DNA of 7,748 nt, taken from positions 1 through 7,748 of the forward strand of contig JAKFXJ010000068.1 of the NCBI GenBank assembly GCA_021731425.1, given 5' to 3'. The notes beneath the pieces were generated by a model, which did not search any database, had not been told where the DNA came from, and saw only the letters and a program-made list of their open reading frames with translations. Shown here in pieces: positions 1-6,265 of the stretch (position 1 is its first letter; each line of letters begins with the position of its first letter). This DNA is from Limnohabitans sp. (GTDB lineage: Bacteria > Pseudomonadota > Gammaproteobacteria > Burkholderiales > Burkholderiaceae_C). Both the position numbers and the translations under genes were made by a program.

Positions 1-501
1 CGTGGCATAAGAGCGCACGCGCAAAGGGTCGTCCGCGGCTAAAAAGAGTTTGCCCACTGACGTCAAGTGCAATGGGGCCCGTCCGCCAATCGCTCGGACC
101 ACCTGCATGCCGGAGCGTTCGCTGTAAGCGCGTTCGATGTAGACGATTTCATCACCTTGGCGCATGCTCAAGTTGACCGGCTGCTGAATGAGTTTGTGCA
201 AATCACGCATGGGCGCCAAGGCGGCGTCTCGCACGTTGAGGCGGCCCTTGACCATGTTGCCCAGCTCCAGCAAACGCATGCCCAAGCGGTAGCTGCCGGC
301 CTCCGGACGGTCCACAAAACGGCCCGTGGCCAAGTCGTTGAGGATGCGGTGCGCGGTGGAAGGATGCAGCCCTGTTTTTTGACTGATTTCCTTGAGGGAG
401 ATGGCTTCTTCGCGCGAGGCCAGAACATCGATCAGGGTGAACATGCGTTCAATCACCTGGATGGTGGGTGCGGTGGTGAGAGCGGGGTCTTTTTTCATCA
501 T
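1..501 (-). CDS. IclR-family transcriptional regulator (3' part beyond the window)
   Basis: This is the first 167 codons of a one-component DNA-binding regulator; the frame is open to the left edge. Members of the family usually have about 250-270 residues, so roughly the last 90-100 are missing. The N-terminal winged helix-turn-helix is clear: residues 35-57 (LKEISQKTGLHPSTAHRIL at its core), then a wing ending in SYRLG near residue 74. The effector-binding domain begins near residue 90 and shows VNLSMRQGDEIVYIER and the family motif PLHLTSVGKLFLA. Two adjacent ATG codons (501 and 498) could start it; neither has a clear Shine-Dalgarno sequence. The ligand cannot be told, because the ligand-contacting C-terminal part is missing and the gene's likely target operon is not in view. 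It lies 102 bases downstream of bpt on the same strand, but the palindrome at 517-539 suggests its own, autoregulated promoter. Family assignment is secure; specificity is unknown. Confidence 0.93.
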   Translation of the reverse strand, partial: MMKKDPALTTAPTIQVIERMFTLIDVLASREEAISLKEISQKTGLHPSTAHRILNDLATGRFVDRPEAGSYRLGMRLLELGNMVKGRLNVRDAALAPMRDLHKLIQQPVNLSMRQGDEIVYIERAYSERSGMQVVRAIGGRAPLHLTSVGKLFLAADDPLRVRSYAT

Positions 502-516
502 GTACTGCCAAGACGG

Positions 517-539
517 TTAATTTTACACTGTGAAATTAA
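517..539. promoter_or_regulatory. Near-perfect 23-bp palindrome, candidate IclR autoregulatory operator
   Basis: The arms TTAATTT (517-523) and AAATTAA (533-539) are exact inverted repeats. The nine-base centre TACACTGTG continues the symmetry (ACA-C-TGT), so only one pair (524/532) fails to match. It lies 15 bases upstream of the iclR start codon and is AT-rich within G+C-rich surroundings. IclR-family proteins bind palindromes of about this size and often repress their own genes by covering the promoter. The assignment to this regulator is an inference from position and symmetry. Confidence 0.55.
520..525 (-). promoter_or_regulatory. Possible -10 element of the iclR promoter
   Basis: On the minus strand this reads TAAAAT, five of six matches to the sigma-70 -10 consensus, and it lies inside the palindrome. 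No good -35 hexamer is found 16-19 bases further upstream, so the promoter would be weak, activator-dependent or misplaced by me. Transcription would start about 10-14 bases before the start codon. Confidence 0.3.
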
Positions 540-603
540 GGCGCTGACTTCAGTGGCCACGAGACCCGAGGTCTGCACCGTTCATGAGGCTAAAAATGCG
601 CCC

Positions 604-1341
604 TCATTCAAAAGGCCGCCATTGACCCTGGACCCGAAGTTCGCAGGGTTTGAAACGGGATTTGTAGTTCATTTTGGGGCTGCCATCGATCCAGTAACCC
701 AGGTAAACATAGGGCAGACCCAGTTGGGCCGCTTGCTGGATTTGCCAGAGAACCCCATAGGTGCCAAAGCTGGCCGTGTCATCGGGTTCGTAGAAGGTGT
801 AGACGGCCGATAAACCCTGGTTGAGCACGTCCACGATGCTGACCATTTTCAGATCACCCAGCTCGTCGCCAACCCCGGGGTTTCTGAACTCCACAATCCG
901 CGAGTTCACTCGGCTTTGCAGCAGAAACTGGGTGTACTGGTCGACGCTGTCGTGGTCCATGCCGCCGCCCGGGTGACGCGTGTTCTGGTAGCGCAGATAC
1001 AGCGCGTAATGCTCGGCGTCGTACTGCAAGTCGAGCACCCGCACCCGCAAATCGCTGTGGGCCTGCCAAGCGCGGCGCTGGCTGCGGTCGGGCTTAAAGG
1101 CGTGAACCTGAACGCGCAAAGGCTGGCAAGCCTGGCAGCCATCGCAGTAAGGTCGGTAGGTGAAGAGGCCGCTTCGCCGAAAGCCCTGCTCCACCAGATC
1201 CGCATACACCTCGTTGTGGATCAGGTGGCTGGGCGTGGCCACCTGCGATCGGGCTGAGCGATCGGGCAAATAGCTGCACGAGTAGGGGGCCGTGGCATAA
1301 AACTGCAAGGCTTGCAGTGGGAGTTCTTTCAGCTGCGTCAT
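604..1341 (-). CDS. bpt: Aspartate/glutamate leucyltransferase (bacterial N-degron pathway)
   Basis: The 245-residue protein transfers Leu from Leu-tRNA to proteins with N-terminal Asp or Glu, making them substrates of ClpS/ClpAP; it acts in the cytosol. The family is related to eukaryotic arginyltransferase ATE1, so many databases call it ate or arginyltransferase. Visible family marks are [14 protein letters not shown] (residues 20-33), the cysteine cluster CDGCQAC (C66, C69, C72, which with C22 resembles the ATE-type cysteine set), [14 protein letters not shown] in the middle, and the conserved C-terminal block [20 protein letters not shown]. Length is typical. The ATG start overlaps the aat stop as ATGA, and AGGAG lies 10 bases upstream inside aat, so the two genes are probably co-transcribed and translationally coupled. 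No T-rich terminator hairpin is seen after the stop. The Leu rather than Arg specificity is taken from family knowledge (Vibrio Bpt), not from the sequence alone. Confidence 0.95.
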   Translation of the reverse strand: MTQLKELPLQALQFYATAPYSCSYLPDRSARSQVATPSHLIHNEVYADLVEQGFRRSGLFTYRPYCDGCQACQPLRVQVHAFKPDRSQRRAWQAHSDLRVRVLDLQYDAEHYALYLRYQNTRHPGGGMDHDSVDQYTQFLLQSRVNSRIVEFRNPGVGDELGDLKMVSIVDVLNQGLSAVYTFYEPDDTASFGTYGVLWQIQQAAQLGLPYVYLGYWIDGSPKMNYKSRFKPCELRVQGQWRPFE

Positions 1342-2117
1342 GTCAGGGCCGCTCCTGCAGTCAGCGCGGTCCAGTTCAAGGACTGACTTGCCCAGTCAAT
1401 GGCGGCTTGTTCTCGCCCGCGGTGAACGCCGCGTAAAAAGTCGCTGCGGGGTATTTCTCGGGCGCCCAGCGAGGCCAGGTGCCGTGTGTTTTGTTGGCAG
1501 TCAATGGCCGTGATGCCGTGTTGCAGGCAGACGCTCACCAGGCAAGCCAGCGCCATCTTGGAGCCATCGGTGACGGTGGTGAACATGGACTCACCAAACA
1601 CCGCGTGGCCCAAGGCCACAAAGTAAAGGCCAGCCACCAGTTCACCCTGGATGCGCAGCTCACAGCTGTGGGCCAGTCCCTTGTGGTGCAGCGCTTCGTA
1701 GGCGTCGACCATCCGGGGCACAATCCAAGTCCCTTTTTGACCGGCGCGGGGCGATGTAGCGCAGTGGCGGATCACCTGCGCAAAGTCCCGGTCAAAGCAC
1801 AGCTCAAAGTCAGGCGACAGGCTCCAGCGCTTGAGGCTTTGCTGCAGCGATCGGTGAAAACGGAAATCACGGGTTTGCAGCACCATGCGCGGGTCCGGGC
1901 TCCACCACAGCACCGGTTGGCCCATGTTGAACCAAGGGAAAATGCCCTCGGCATAAGCCTCCATCAAACGCTGGGCCGACAAATCGCTGCTGGCGGCCAG
2001 CAGTCCCGGCGCGGGCGAAGAGGCGTCCCAAGCCCAGCTGACCGGGGGAAGGGCCTGGCCCTCCACAATCCAGGGCAGTTCGGGGGCATGGGAATGCACA
2101 TCGGCTTCGCTTGTCAT
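1338..2117 (-). CDS. aat: Leucyl/phenylalanyl-tRNA--protein transferase
   Basis: This cytosolic enzyme adds Leu or Phe from aminoacyl-tRNA to proteins whose N-terminus is Arg or Lys, marking them for ClpS/ClpAP. I take the ATG at 2117 (259 residues); an in-frame TTG at 2132 would add five residues, and neither has a clear Shine-Dalgarno sequence. Family motifs are all present: EGIFPWF (57-63), LWWSPDPR (70-77), GTWI (129-132), FGESMF (174-179), IDCQ (205-208) and [12 protein letters not shown]. From my memory of the E. coli enzyme, its W49, W111, E156, D186 and Q188 correspond here to W62, W131, E176, D206 and Q208. The stretch between GTWI and FGESMF is less typical: SCELR where E. coli has SIEVW, and AGLYF where GGMYG is found. 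The N-terminus is about 13 residues longer than in E. coli. It is the first gene of the aat-bpt pair and is divergent from pgeF. Confidence 0.96.
   Translation of the reverse strand: MTSEADVHSHAPELPWIVEGQALPPVSWAWDASSPAPGLLAASSDLSAQRLMEAYAEGIFPWFNMGQPVLWWSPDPRMVLQTRDFRFHRSLQQSLKRWSLSPDFELCFDRDFAQVIRHCATSPRAGQKGTWIVPRMVDAYEALHHKGLAHSCELRIQGELVAGLYFVALGHAVFGESMFTTVTDGSKMALACLVSVCLQHGITAIDCQQNTRHLASLGAREIPRSDFLRGVHRGREQAAIDWASQSLNWTALTAGAALT
1352..1356 (-). promoter_or_regulatory. Ribosome-binding site of bpt inside aat
   Basis: On the minus strand this reads AGGAG, 10 bases before the bpt ATG and within the last codons of aat. It supports the 1341 start and fits coupled translation across the ATGA overlap. 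Confidence 0.7.
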
Positions 2118-2158
2118 GACGCAATTACACAATAAAAGCAGGCGGCAGGCGCGGCGCT

Positions 2159-2977
2159 ATGATTTTGAACATGCAAAACCTGAATGCCCAGTGGATACAA
2201 CCCGATTGGCCGATTCACCCTCGTGTGCGTTCGCTCATGACCACTCGTCAGGGGGGGGGGTCTGCCGCCCCTTGGGACAGTCTGAATCTGGGTGACCATG
2301 TGGGCGACCGGGTGGCCGATGTCCACAGCAACCGCGAGCGCTTGGCGGCACACATCGGGCAGCGGCCCGTTTTTTTGCAGCAAGTGCACGGGGTAGCCAG
2401 TGTGCAACTGGGCTCGGACACGCCCAACGGCTTGGCGGCCGATGCCTGTTGGAGCCTGGAGCCGGGTGTGGCTTGCACCATCATGGTGGCCGATTGCTTG
2501 CCGGTTTTGCTGGCTGATGCAGACGGGCGGTGGGTGGCTGCAGCCCATGCGGGCTGGCGAGGGCTGGCGGGGCCAAGCGGGCCTGCAGCGTCAAAAGGAC
2601 GGGGTGTGCTCGAGAGCCTGTGGGCGGACTTGGAGCGTGCGGGGGCCGATGTGTCGGGCGTGATGGCATGGCTGGGACCCTGCATTGGGCCGCAAGCCTT
2701 TGAAGTGGGGTCAGAAGTGCAGGCCGCCTTTGACGACGGCTCACCCGAAGTGCAGGCGCTCTTTCAACCCGCCGCCGATGGCAAGTTCATGGTCGATCTG
2801 GCCGGTTTGGCACGCGTGCGCCTCAAGGCCTTGGGTGTGCAAGCCGTTTTTGGCAATGACAGCAGCCCGCCCTGGTGCACCGTTTCAGACTCAACGCTTT
2901 TCTTCTCCCACCGAAGGGACAGCCGCAGCCTCGGGCAAAGCGGCCGCATGGCCGCCTGCATCTGGTTGTCGCGTTGA
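2159..2977 (+). CDS. pgeF: Peptidoglycan editing factor / laccase-domain (YfiH-family) protein
   Basis: The 272-residue protein belongs to the DUF152/Cu-oxidase_4 family (YlmD, YfiH, human FAMIN). Members have been reported as laccase-like polyphenol oxidases, as purine nucleoside-processing enzymes, and, in E. coli, as keeping L-Ser out of the peptidoglycan stem peptide. The metal ligands are in place: H77 in QQVHG, C113 in VADCLPVL and H130 in AAHAGWRGL, with the same 36- and 17-residue spacings I recall for E. coli YfiH (H71, C107, H124). Further marks are SLNLGDHVG, WLGPCIGP and the C-terminal CTVSDSTLFFSHRRD. After HAGWRGLAG there is a short extra loop (SGPAASKGR). An alternative start is the ATG at 2171 (268 residues); neither start has a convincing Shine-Dalgarno sequence. 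A G10 run encodes residues 32-34. The gene is divergent from aat, and its last 87 bases overlap the opposing membrane protein gene. Family is certain; the physiological substrate is not. Confidence 0.95.
   Translation: MILNMQNLNAQWIQPDWPIHPRVRSLMTTRQGGGSAAPWDSLNLGDHVGDRVADVHSNRERLAAHIGQRPVFLQQVHGVASVQLGSDTPNGLAADACWSLEPGVACTIMVADCLPVLLADADGRWVAAAHAGWRGLAGPSGPAASKGRGVLESLWADLERAGADVSGVMAWLGPCIGPQAFEVGSEVQAAFDDGSPEVQALFQPAADGKFMVDLAGLARVRLKALGVQAVFGNDSSPPWCTVSDSTLFFSHRRDSRSLGQSGRMAACIWLSR
2251..2260 (+). repeat. Homopolymeric G10 tract inside pgeF
   Basis: Ten consecutive G lie in the codons for Gln31-Gly32-Gly33-Gly34, at the place where the family usually has a GGVS motif. The reading frame is intact with exactly ten G. 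Runs of this length are prone to replication slippage and to sequencing length errors; a change of one base would frameshift the protein near residue 32. Confidence 0.9.
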
Positions 2978-3202
2978 ATCGCTCTGGCTTGAAACGGCTT
3001 CTTGCCTGACCTGTTCTTCCTGCCGGCGAATGGCTTTGCGCCGCAGGGGCGTGCCCATCAGGTAAACCACCAAGGCCATGGGCAGCAAGCCATAGAACAC
3101 AAAGGTGATGATGGCCCCCAGCACACTGCTTTGGGTACTAAACGCTTCAGCCAGGGCCATGAGCAAGGTGACATAGAGCCAAGCGATCACGATGAGATAC
3201 AT
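2891..3202 (-). CDS. Small two-helix inner-membrane protein, function unknown
   Basis: This 103-residue protein has two hydrophobic segments, about residues 2-19 (MYLIVIAWLYVTLLMALAEA start) and 27-50 (LGAIITFVFYGLLPMALVVY), then a basic stretch TPLRRKAIRRQEEQVRQE and a polar, Ala-rich tail. By the positive-inside rule the tail is probably cytoplasmic. The ATG is preceded by AAGGG with a 10-base gap. I believe similar small membrane proteins occur beside pgeF and phaC in other Burkholderiales, but this is recollection and I know no function for them. The gene is convergent with pgeF; its last 29 codons lie antisense to the pgeF 3' end, and the low-complexity tail falls in that overlap. On the other side it is divergent from phaC across 92 bases. 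The membrane part looks like a real protein; the tail may be shaped by the overlap. Confidence 0.75.
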   Translation of the reverse strand: MYLIVIAWLYVTLLMALAEAFSTQSSVLGAIITFVFYGLLPMALVVYLMGTPLRRKAIRRQEEQVRQEAVSSQSDSTRQPDAGGHAAALPEAAAVPSVGEEKR

Positions 3203-3294
3203 AAATTTTTGGCCCTTGTAATTTAGGTGACAACAAACTGAAAGATACTCTGCGCTAGGGTTTGAGAAAAAACGATGGATTCAGGAGACAAAAA
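3203..3294. promoter_or_regulatory. Divergent intergenic region between the membrane protein gene and phaC
   Basis: This AT-richer 92-base stretch must hold the phaC operon promoter if the operon has its own. GATACT (3244-3249) resembles a -10 box on the plus strand, but the best -35-like match, TTGTAA (3216-3221), is 22 bases away, too far for a normal sigma-70 promoter. I see no clear inverted repeat for a regulator and no TGC-rich PhaR-type site. The phaC ribosome-binding site lies at its right end. Confidence 0.4.
3283..3287 (+). promoter_or_regulatory. Ribosome-binding site of phaC
   Basis: AGGAG, 7 bases before the ATG at 3295, decides the phaC start. It rules out the in-frame TTG at 3262, which would add 11 residues upstream of the normal N-terminus. 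Confidence 0.85.
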
Positions 3295-5013
3295 ATGAGC
3301 ACTTCAGCGCCGGATTTTTGGGCCCAAATGAGCGATGGTTTTCAGCAAAACCTGAGCAAGAGCTGGGGCCAGGCCATGCAGCATTTTCAAACCATCGATC
3401 TTGGTGGCTTGAAGCCATCAGCCGATGCGGCCGTGCCGCAACTCAAATTCTCCCCTGAAAAGCTGCAAAGCCTCCAAGGCCAGTATTTCAAAGACGCCTC
3501 TGAATTGTGGAATCAGAGCCTGCACAACAGCCTGCAAGTCAAAGACCGCCGTTTTTCGGGTGATGCTTGGTCCTCCAACCCGATGGCGGCTTTTAATGCC
3601 GCGACCTATTTGCTCAATGCCCGCACCCTGATGGGCCTGGCCGATGCGGTCGATGCCGATGACAAAACCCGCACCCGCATCCGCTTTGCCGTTGAGCAGT
3701 GGGTGGCGGCTGCCGCCCCCAGCAACTTCCTGGCTTTTAATGCCGAGGCGCAAAAGAAGGCCATTCAAACCCATGGCGAAAGCATCGCCAAGGGCGTGAA
3801 AAACCTGATGCACGACATGCAGCAGGGCCACGTCTCGATGACCGACGAAAGCTTGTTCGAAGTGGGCAAGAACGTGGCCACCACCGAAGGTGCGGTCGTT
3901 TTTGAGAACGAATTTTTCCAGCTCATCGAATACAAGCCACTCACCGCCAAGGTCTACGAAAAGCCGTTTTTGCTGGTGCCCCCTTGCATCAACAAGTTCT
4001 ACATCCTGGACCTGCAACCCGAAAACTCGCTCATCCGCTACGCTGTGAGCCAAGGCCACCGCACCTTTGTGGTGAGCTGGCGCAACCCGGATGAGTCGAT
4101 GGCGAAAAAGAGCTGGGACGACTACATCGAGCAAGCCGCCATCGAGGCCATCCACACGGTGCAGGCCATCACTGGCGCACCCAAGATCAACGCCTTGGGT
4201 TTTTGTGTGGGCGGCACCATTTTGTCGACCGCCCTGGCCGTGTTGGCGGCCCGTGGCGAAAAGCCGGTGGCCAGCGCCACCTTCCTCACCACCCTGATCA
4301 ACTTCACCGACACCGGCATTCTGGATGTGTTCATTGACGAGAACTTCGTCAAGTTCCGTGAACAGCAAATGGGCAAAGGCGGCTTGCTCAAGGGTCAGGA
4401 CCTCGCGTCCACCTTCAGCTTTTTGCGCCCCAACGACCTGGTCTGGAATTATGTGGTGGGCAACTACCTCAAGGGCGAGACACCGCCGCCGTTTGACCTG
4501 CTGTACTGGAACAGCGACTCGACCAACTTGCCTGGTCCGTTTTACGCTTGGTACCTTCGCCACACCTATCTGGAAAACAACCTCGTCAAACCCGGTAAGG
4601 TCACCGTGTGCGGCGAGGCGATTGACTTGGGCAAGGTTGATATGCCGGTCTATATCTACGGCTCACGCGAAGACCACATCGTGCCGATTGGCGGGGCTTA
4701 TGCCAGCACACAAGTGCTGCCCGGAAAAAAGCGTTTTGTGATGGGTGCTTCGGGCCACATCGCGGGCGTGATCAACCCGCCAGCAGCCAAGAAACGCAGC
4801 CATTGGCTCAGCGAGGGCACAAAATTCCCGGCCGATGTGAACGACTGGATTGCCAACGCCAAAGAAGTGCCCGGCAGCTGGTGGACCGATTGGTCTGACT
4901 GGCTCAAAGGCCATGCTGGCAAACAGATCGCCGCGCCCAAGGCCTATGGCAAAGCCACCCAATTCAAAGCCATCGAGGCGGCCCCGGGTCGCTACGTCAA
5001 AGCCAAAGCCTGA
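3295..5013 (+). CDS. phaC: Class I poly(3-hydroxyalkanoate) synthase
   Basis: The 572-residue enzyme polymerises (R)-3-hydroxyacyl-CoA, chiefly 3-hydroxybutyryl-CoA, into polyester on the surface of storage granules, releasing CoA. It has the class I layout: a variable N-terminal region (about 1-90), the PhaC N-terminal domain, and an alpha/beta-hydrolase catalytic domain. The lipase-like box is GFCVGG with nucleophile C304; the other triad residues are D460 in YGSREDHIVP and H488 in GASGHIAGVINPP. The D-H spacing of 28 equals that of the Cupriavidus necator enzyme (C319, D480, H508), and the C-D spacing is five shorter. FLLVPPCINKFYILDL and VVSWRNPDES are further synthase signatures. The length is close to that of other class I enzymes, and no phaE- or phaR-type subunit gene is adjacent, as expected for class I. 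It is the first gene of phaC-phaA-phaB; phaA follows after 23 bases. Confidence 0.97.
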   Translation: MSTSAPDFWAQMSDGFQQNLSKSWGQAMQHFQTIDLGGLKPSADAAVPQLKFSPEKLQSLQGQYFKDASELWNQSLHNSLQVKDRRFSGDAWSSNPMAAFNAATYLLNARTLMGLADAVDADDKTRTRIRFAVEQWVAAAAPSNFLAFNAEAQKKAIQTHGESIAKGVKNLMHDMQQGHVSMTDESLFEVGKNVATTEGAVVFENEFFQLIEYKPLTAKVYEKPFLLVPPCINKFYILDLQPENSLIRYAVSQGHRTFVVSWRNPDESMAKKSWDDYIEQAAIEAIHTVQAITGAPKINALGFCVGGTILSTALAVLAARGEKPVASATFLTTLINFTDTGILDVFIDENFVKFREQQMGKGGLLKGQDLASTFSFLRPNDLVWNYVVGNYLKGETPPPFDLLYWNSDSTNLPGPFYAWYLRHTYLENNLVKPGKVTVCGEAIDLGKVDMPVYIYGSREDHIVPIGGAYASTQVLPGKKRFVMGASGHIAGVINPPAAKKRSHWLSEGTKFPADVNDWIANAKEVPGSWWTDWSDWLKGHAGKQIAAPKAYGKATQFKAIEAAPGRYVKAKA

Positions 5014-5026
5014 TTGATTTTTTACT

Positions 5027-5030
5027 GGAG
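5027..5030 (+). promoter_or_regulatory. Ribosome-binding site of phaA
   Basis: GGAG, 6 bases before the ATG at 5037, within TGGAGACAAAA; the same GGAGACAAA string precedes phaC and phaB. Confidence 0.8.
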
Positions 5031-5036
5031 ACAAAA

Positions 5037-6218
5037 ATGGAAGACATCGTCATCGTTGCAGCCGCACGCACCGCCGTGGGCAAATTTGGCGGCTCGCTCG
5101 CCAAGACCCCCGCCACCGAGCTGGGCAGCATCGTCATCAAGGGCTTGCTCGAGCGCAGCGGCTTGCCGGTGGATGCCATCGGTGAAGTCATCATGGGCCA
5201 GGTGCTGGCTGCTGGTGTGGGCCAAAACCCAGCCCGCCAAGCCATGATGAAAGCCGGTGTGGCCAAGGAAACGCCAGCGCTCACCATCAACGCCGTGTGC
5301 GGCTCGGGTCTTAAGGCCGTGATGCTGGCCGCGCAGGCCGTGGCTTGGGGTGACAGCGAAATCGTGATTGCCGGTGGCCAAGAAAACATGAGCGCCAGCC
5401 CACATGTGTTGAACGGCAGCCGCGACGGCCAGCGCATGGGCGACTGGAAAATGACCGACACCATGATCGTGGACGGCCTGTGGGACGTTTACAACCAGTA
5501 CCACATGGGCATCACCGCTGAAAACGTGGCCAAGGCCCACGGCATCACCCGCGAGATGCAAGACGCGCTGGCTGCAGGCAGCCAGCGCAAAGCAGCCGCT
5601 GCGCAAGAAGCGGGCAAGTTCAAGGACGAAATCGTCGATGTGCTGATTCCGCAGCGCAAGGGCGACGCGCTGGTGTTCAACACCGATGAATTCATCAACA
5701 AGAAAACCAGCGAAGAAGTGCTGGCCGGTCTGCGCCCCGCCTTTGACAAGGCAGGCAGCGTGACCGCAGGCAACGCTTCGGGCATCAACGACGGCGCAGC
5801 CGCTGTGATGGTCATGACCGCCAAGAAGGCCGCCGCTTTGGGCCTCAAGCCCTTGGCCCGCATTGCCGCGTTTGGCACCAGCGGTCTGGACCCAGCCACC
5901 ATGGGCATGGGCCCCGTGCCTGCATCGCAAAAGGCGCTGGCCCGTGCGGGCTGGAAAGCTCAGGATGTGGACCTGTTCGAACTCAACGAAGCCTTTGCTG
6001 CGCAAGCTTGCGCCGTCAACCAGGCGCTCGACATCGATCCTGCCAAGGTCAACGTCAACGGCGGTGCGATCGCGATCGGTCACCCCATTGGCGCGTCCGG
6101 TTGCCGCATCTTGGTGACTTTGTTGCACGAAATGCAGCGCACCCAAGCCCAGAAGGGCTTGGCCGCACTGTGTATTGGTGGCGGCATGGGCGTGTCACTG
6201 GCCATCGAGCGCGTCTGA
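5037..6218 (+). CDS. phaA: Acetyl-CoA acetyltransferase (beta-ketothiolase)
   Basis: The 393-residue thiolase condenses two acetyl-CoA to acetoacetyl-CoA, the first step of polyhydroxybutyrate synthesis; related enzymes are cytosolic homotetramers. It has the full two-domain thiolase fold. The acyl-accepting cysteine is C88 in NAVCGSG, the catalytic His is H349 in IAIGHPIGASGCR, and the second Cys is C379 in ALCIGGGMG, the same numbers I recall for C. necator PhaA. FELNEAFAAQA, another conserved active-site block, is present. The start is fixed by GGAG six bases upstream. It sits 23 bases after phaC and 47 before phaB with no terminator in either gap, so the three genes are probably one transcript. 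By sequence alone it could equally serve acetoacetate metabolism (AtoB-like); the operon context makes PhaA the better name. Confidence 0.96.
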   Translation: MEDIVIVAAARTAVGKFGGSLAKTPATELGSIVIKGLLERSGLPVDAIGEVIMGQVLAAGVGQNPARQAMMKAGVAKETPALTINAVCGSGLKAVMLAAQAVAWGDSEIVIAGGQENMSASPHVLNGSRDGQRMGDWKMTDTMIVDGLWDVYNQYHMGITAENVAKAHGITREMQDALAAGSQRKAAAAQEAGKFKDEIVDVLIPQRKGDALVFNTDEFINKKTSEEVLAGLRPAFDKAGSVTAGNASGINDGAAAVMVMTAKKAAALGLKPLARIAAFGTSGLDPATMGMGPVPASQKALARAGWKAQDVDLFELNEAFAAQACAVNQALDIDPAKVNVNGGAIAIGHPIGASGCRILVTLLHEMQRTQAQKGLAALCIGGGMGVSLAIERV

Positions 6219-6255
6219 TTTCAAATTTCCCATCATTTCAACCACTCATAAAAAT

Positions 6256-6259
6256 GGAG
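6256..6259 (+). promoter_or_regulatory. Ribosome-binding site of phaB
   Basis: GGAG, 6 bases before the ATG at 6266, within TGGAGACAAAC. It supports this start over an in-frame open stretch that reaches back into phaA. Confidence 0.8.
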
Positions 6260-6265
6260 ACAAAC

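Noticed and set aside
562..574. AGACC-CGA-GGTCT inverted repeat as a bpt terminator
   Set aside because: Only five base pairs and no T-run follows on the minus strand, so it does not qualify as an intrinsic terminator.
67..813. 248-codon plus-strand open frame across the iclR-bpt junction
   Set aside because: It runs opposite two recognisable genes and through the intergenic operator region; no domain is seen.
2118..2132. TTG start adding five residues to Aat
   Set aside because: No ribosome-binding site supports it, and the ATG at 2117 is the more usual codon; this is a preference, not proof.
1479..2135. 218-codon plus-strand open frame opposite aat
   Set aside because: Fully antisense to a conserved enzyme gene, without recognisable motifs.
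2111..2138. TTGTCA with TAAAAG as a pgeF promoter
   Set aside because: The -35-like hexamer is good and the 16-base spacer acceptable, but the -10 match is only four of six and half the site lies in aat; too weak to list as a feature.
3262..3294. TTG start adding 11 residues to PhaC
   Set aside because: AGGAG is ideally placed for the ATG at 3295, and the extra residues would cover that ribosome-binding site.
3418..4563. 381-codon open frame antisense to phaC
   Set aside because: It mirrors the codon structure of phaC, which has all catalytic residues; its translation shows no recognisable domain and is rich in shadow-type His/Gly/Val repeats.
5022..6146. 374-codon open frame antisense to phaA
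   Set aside because: It lies almost exactly opposite the intact thiolase, shows no domain, and is best explained by third-position G/C bias.
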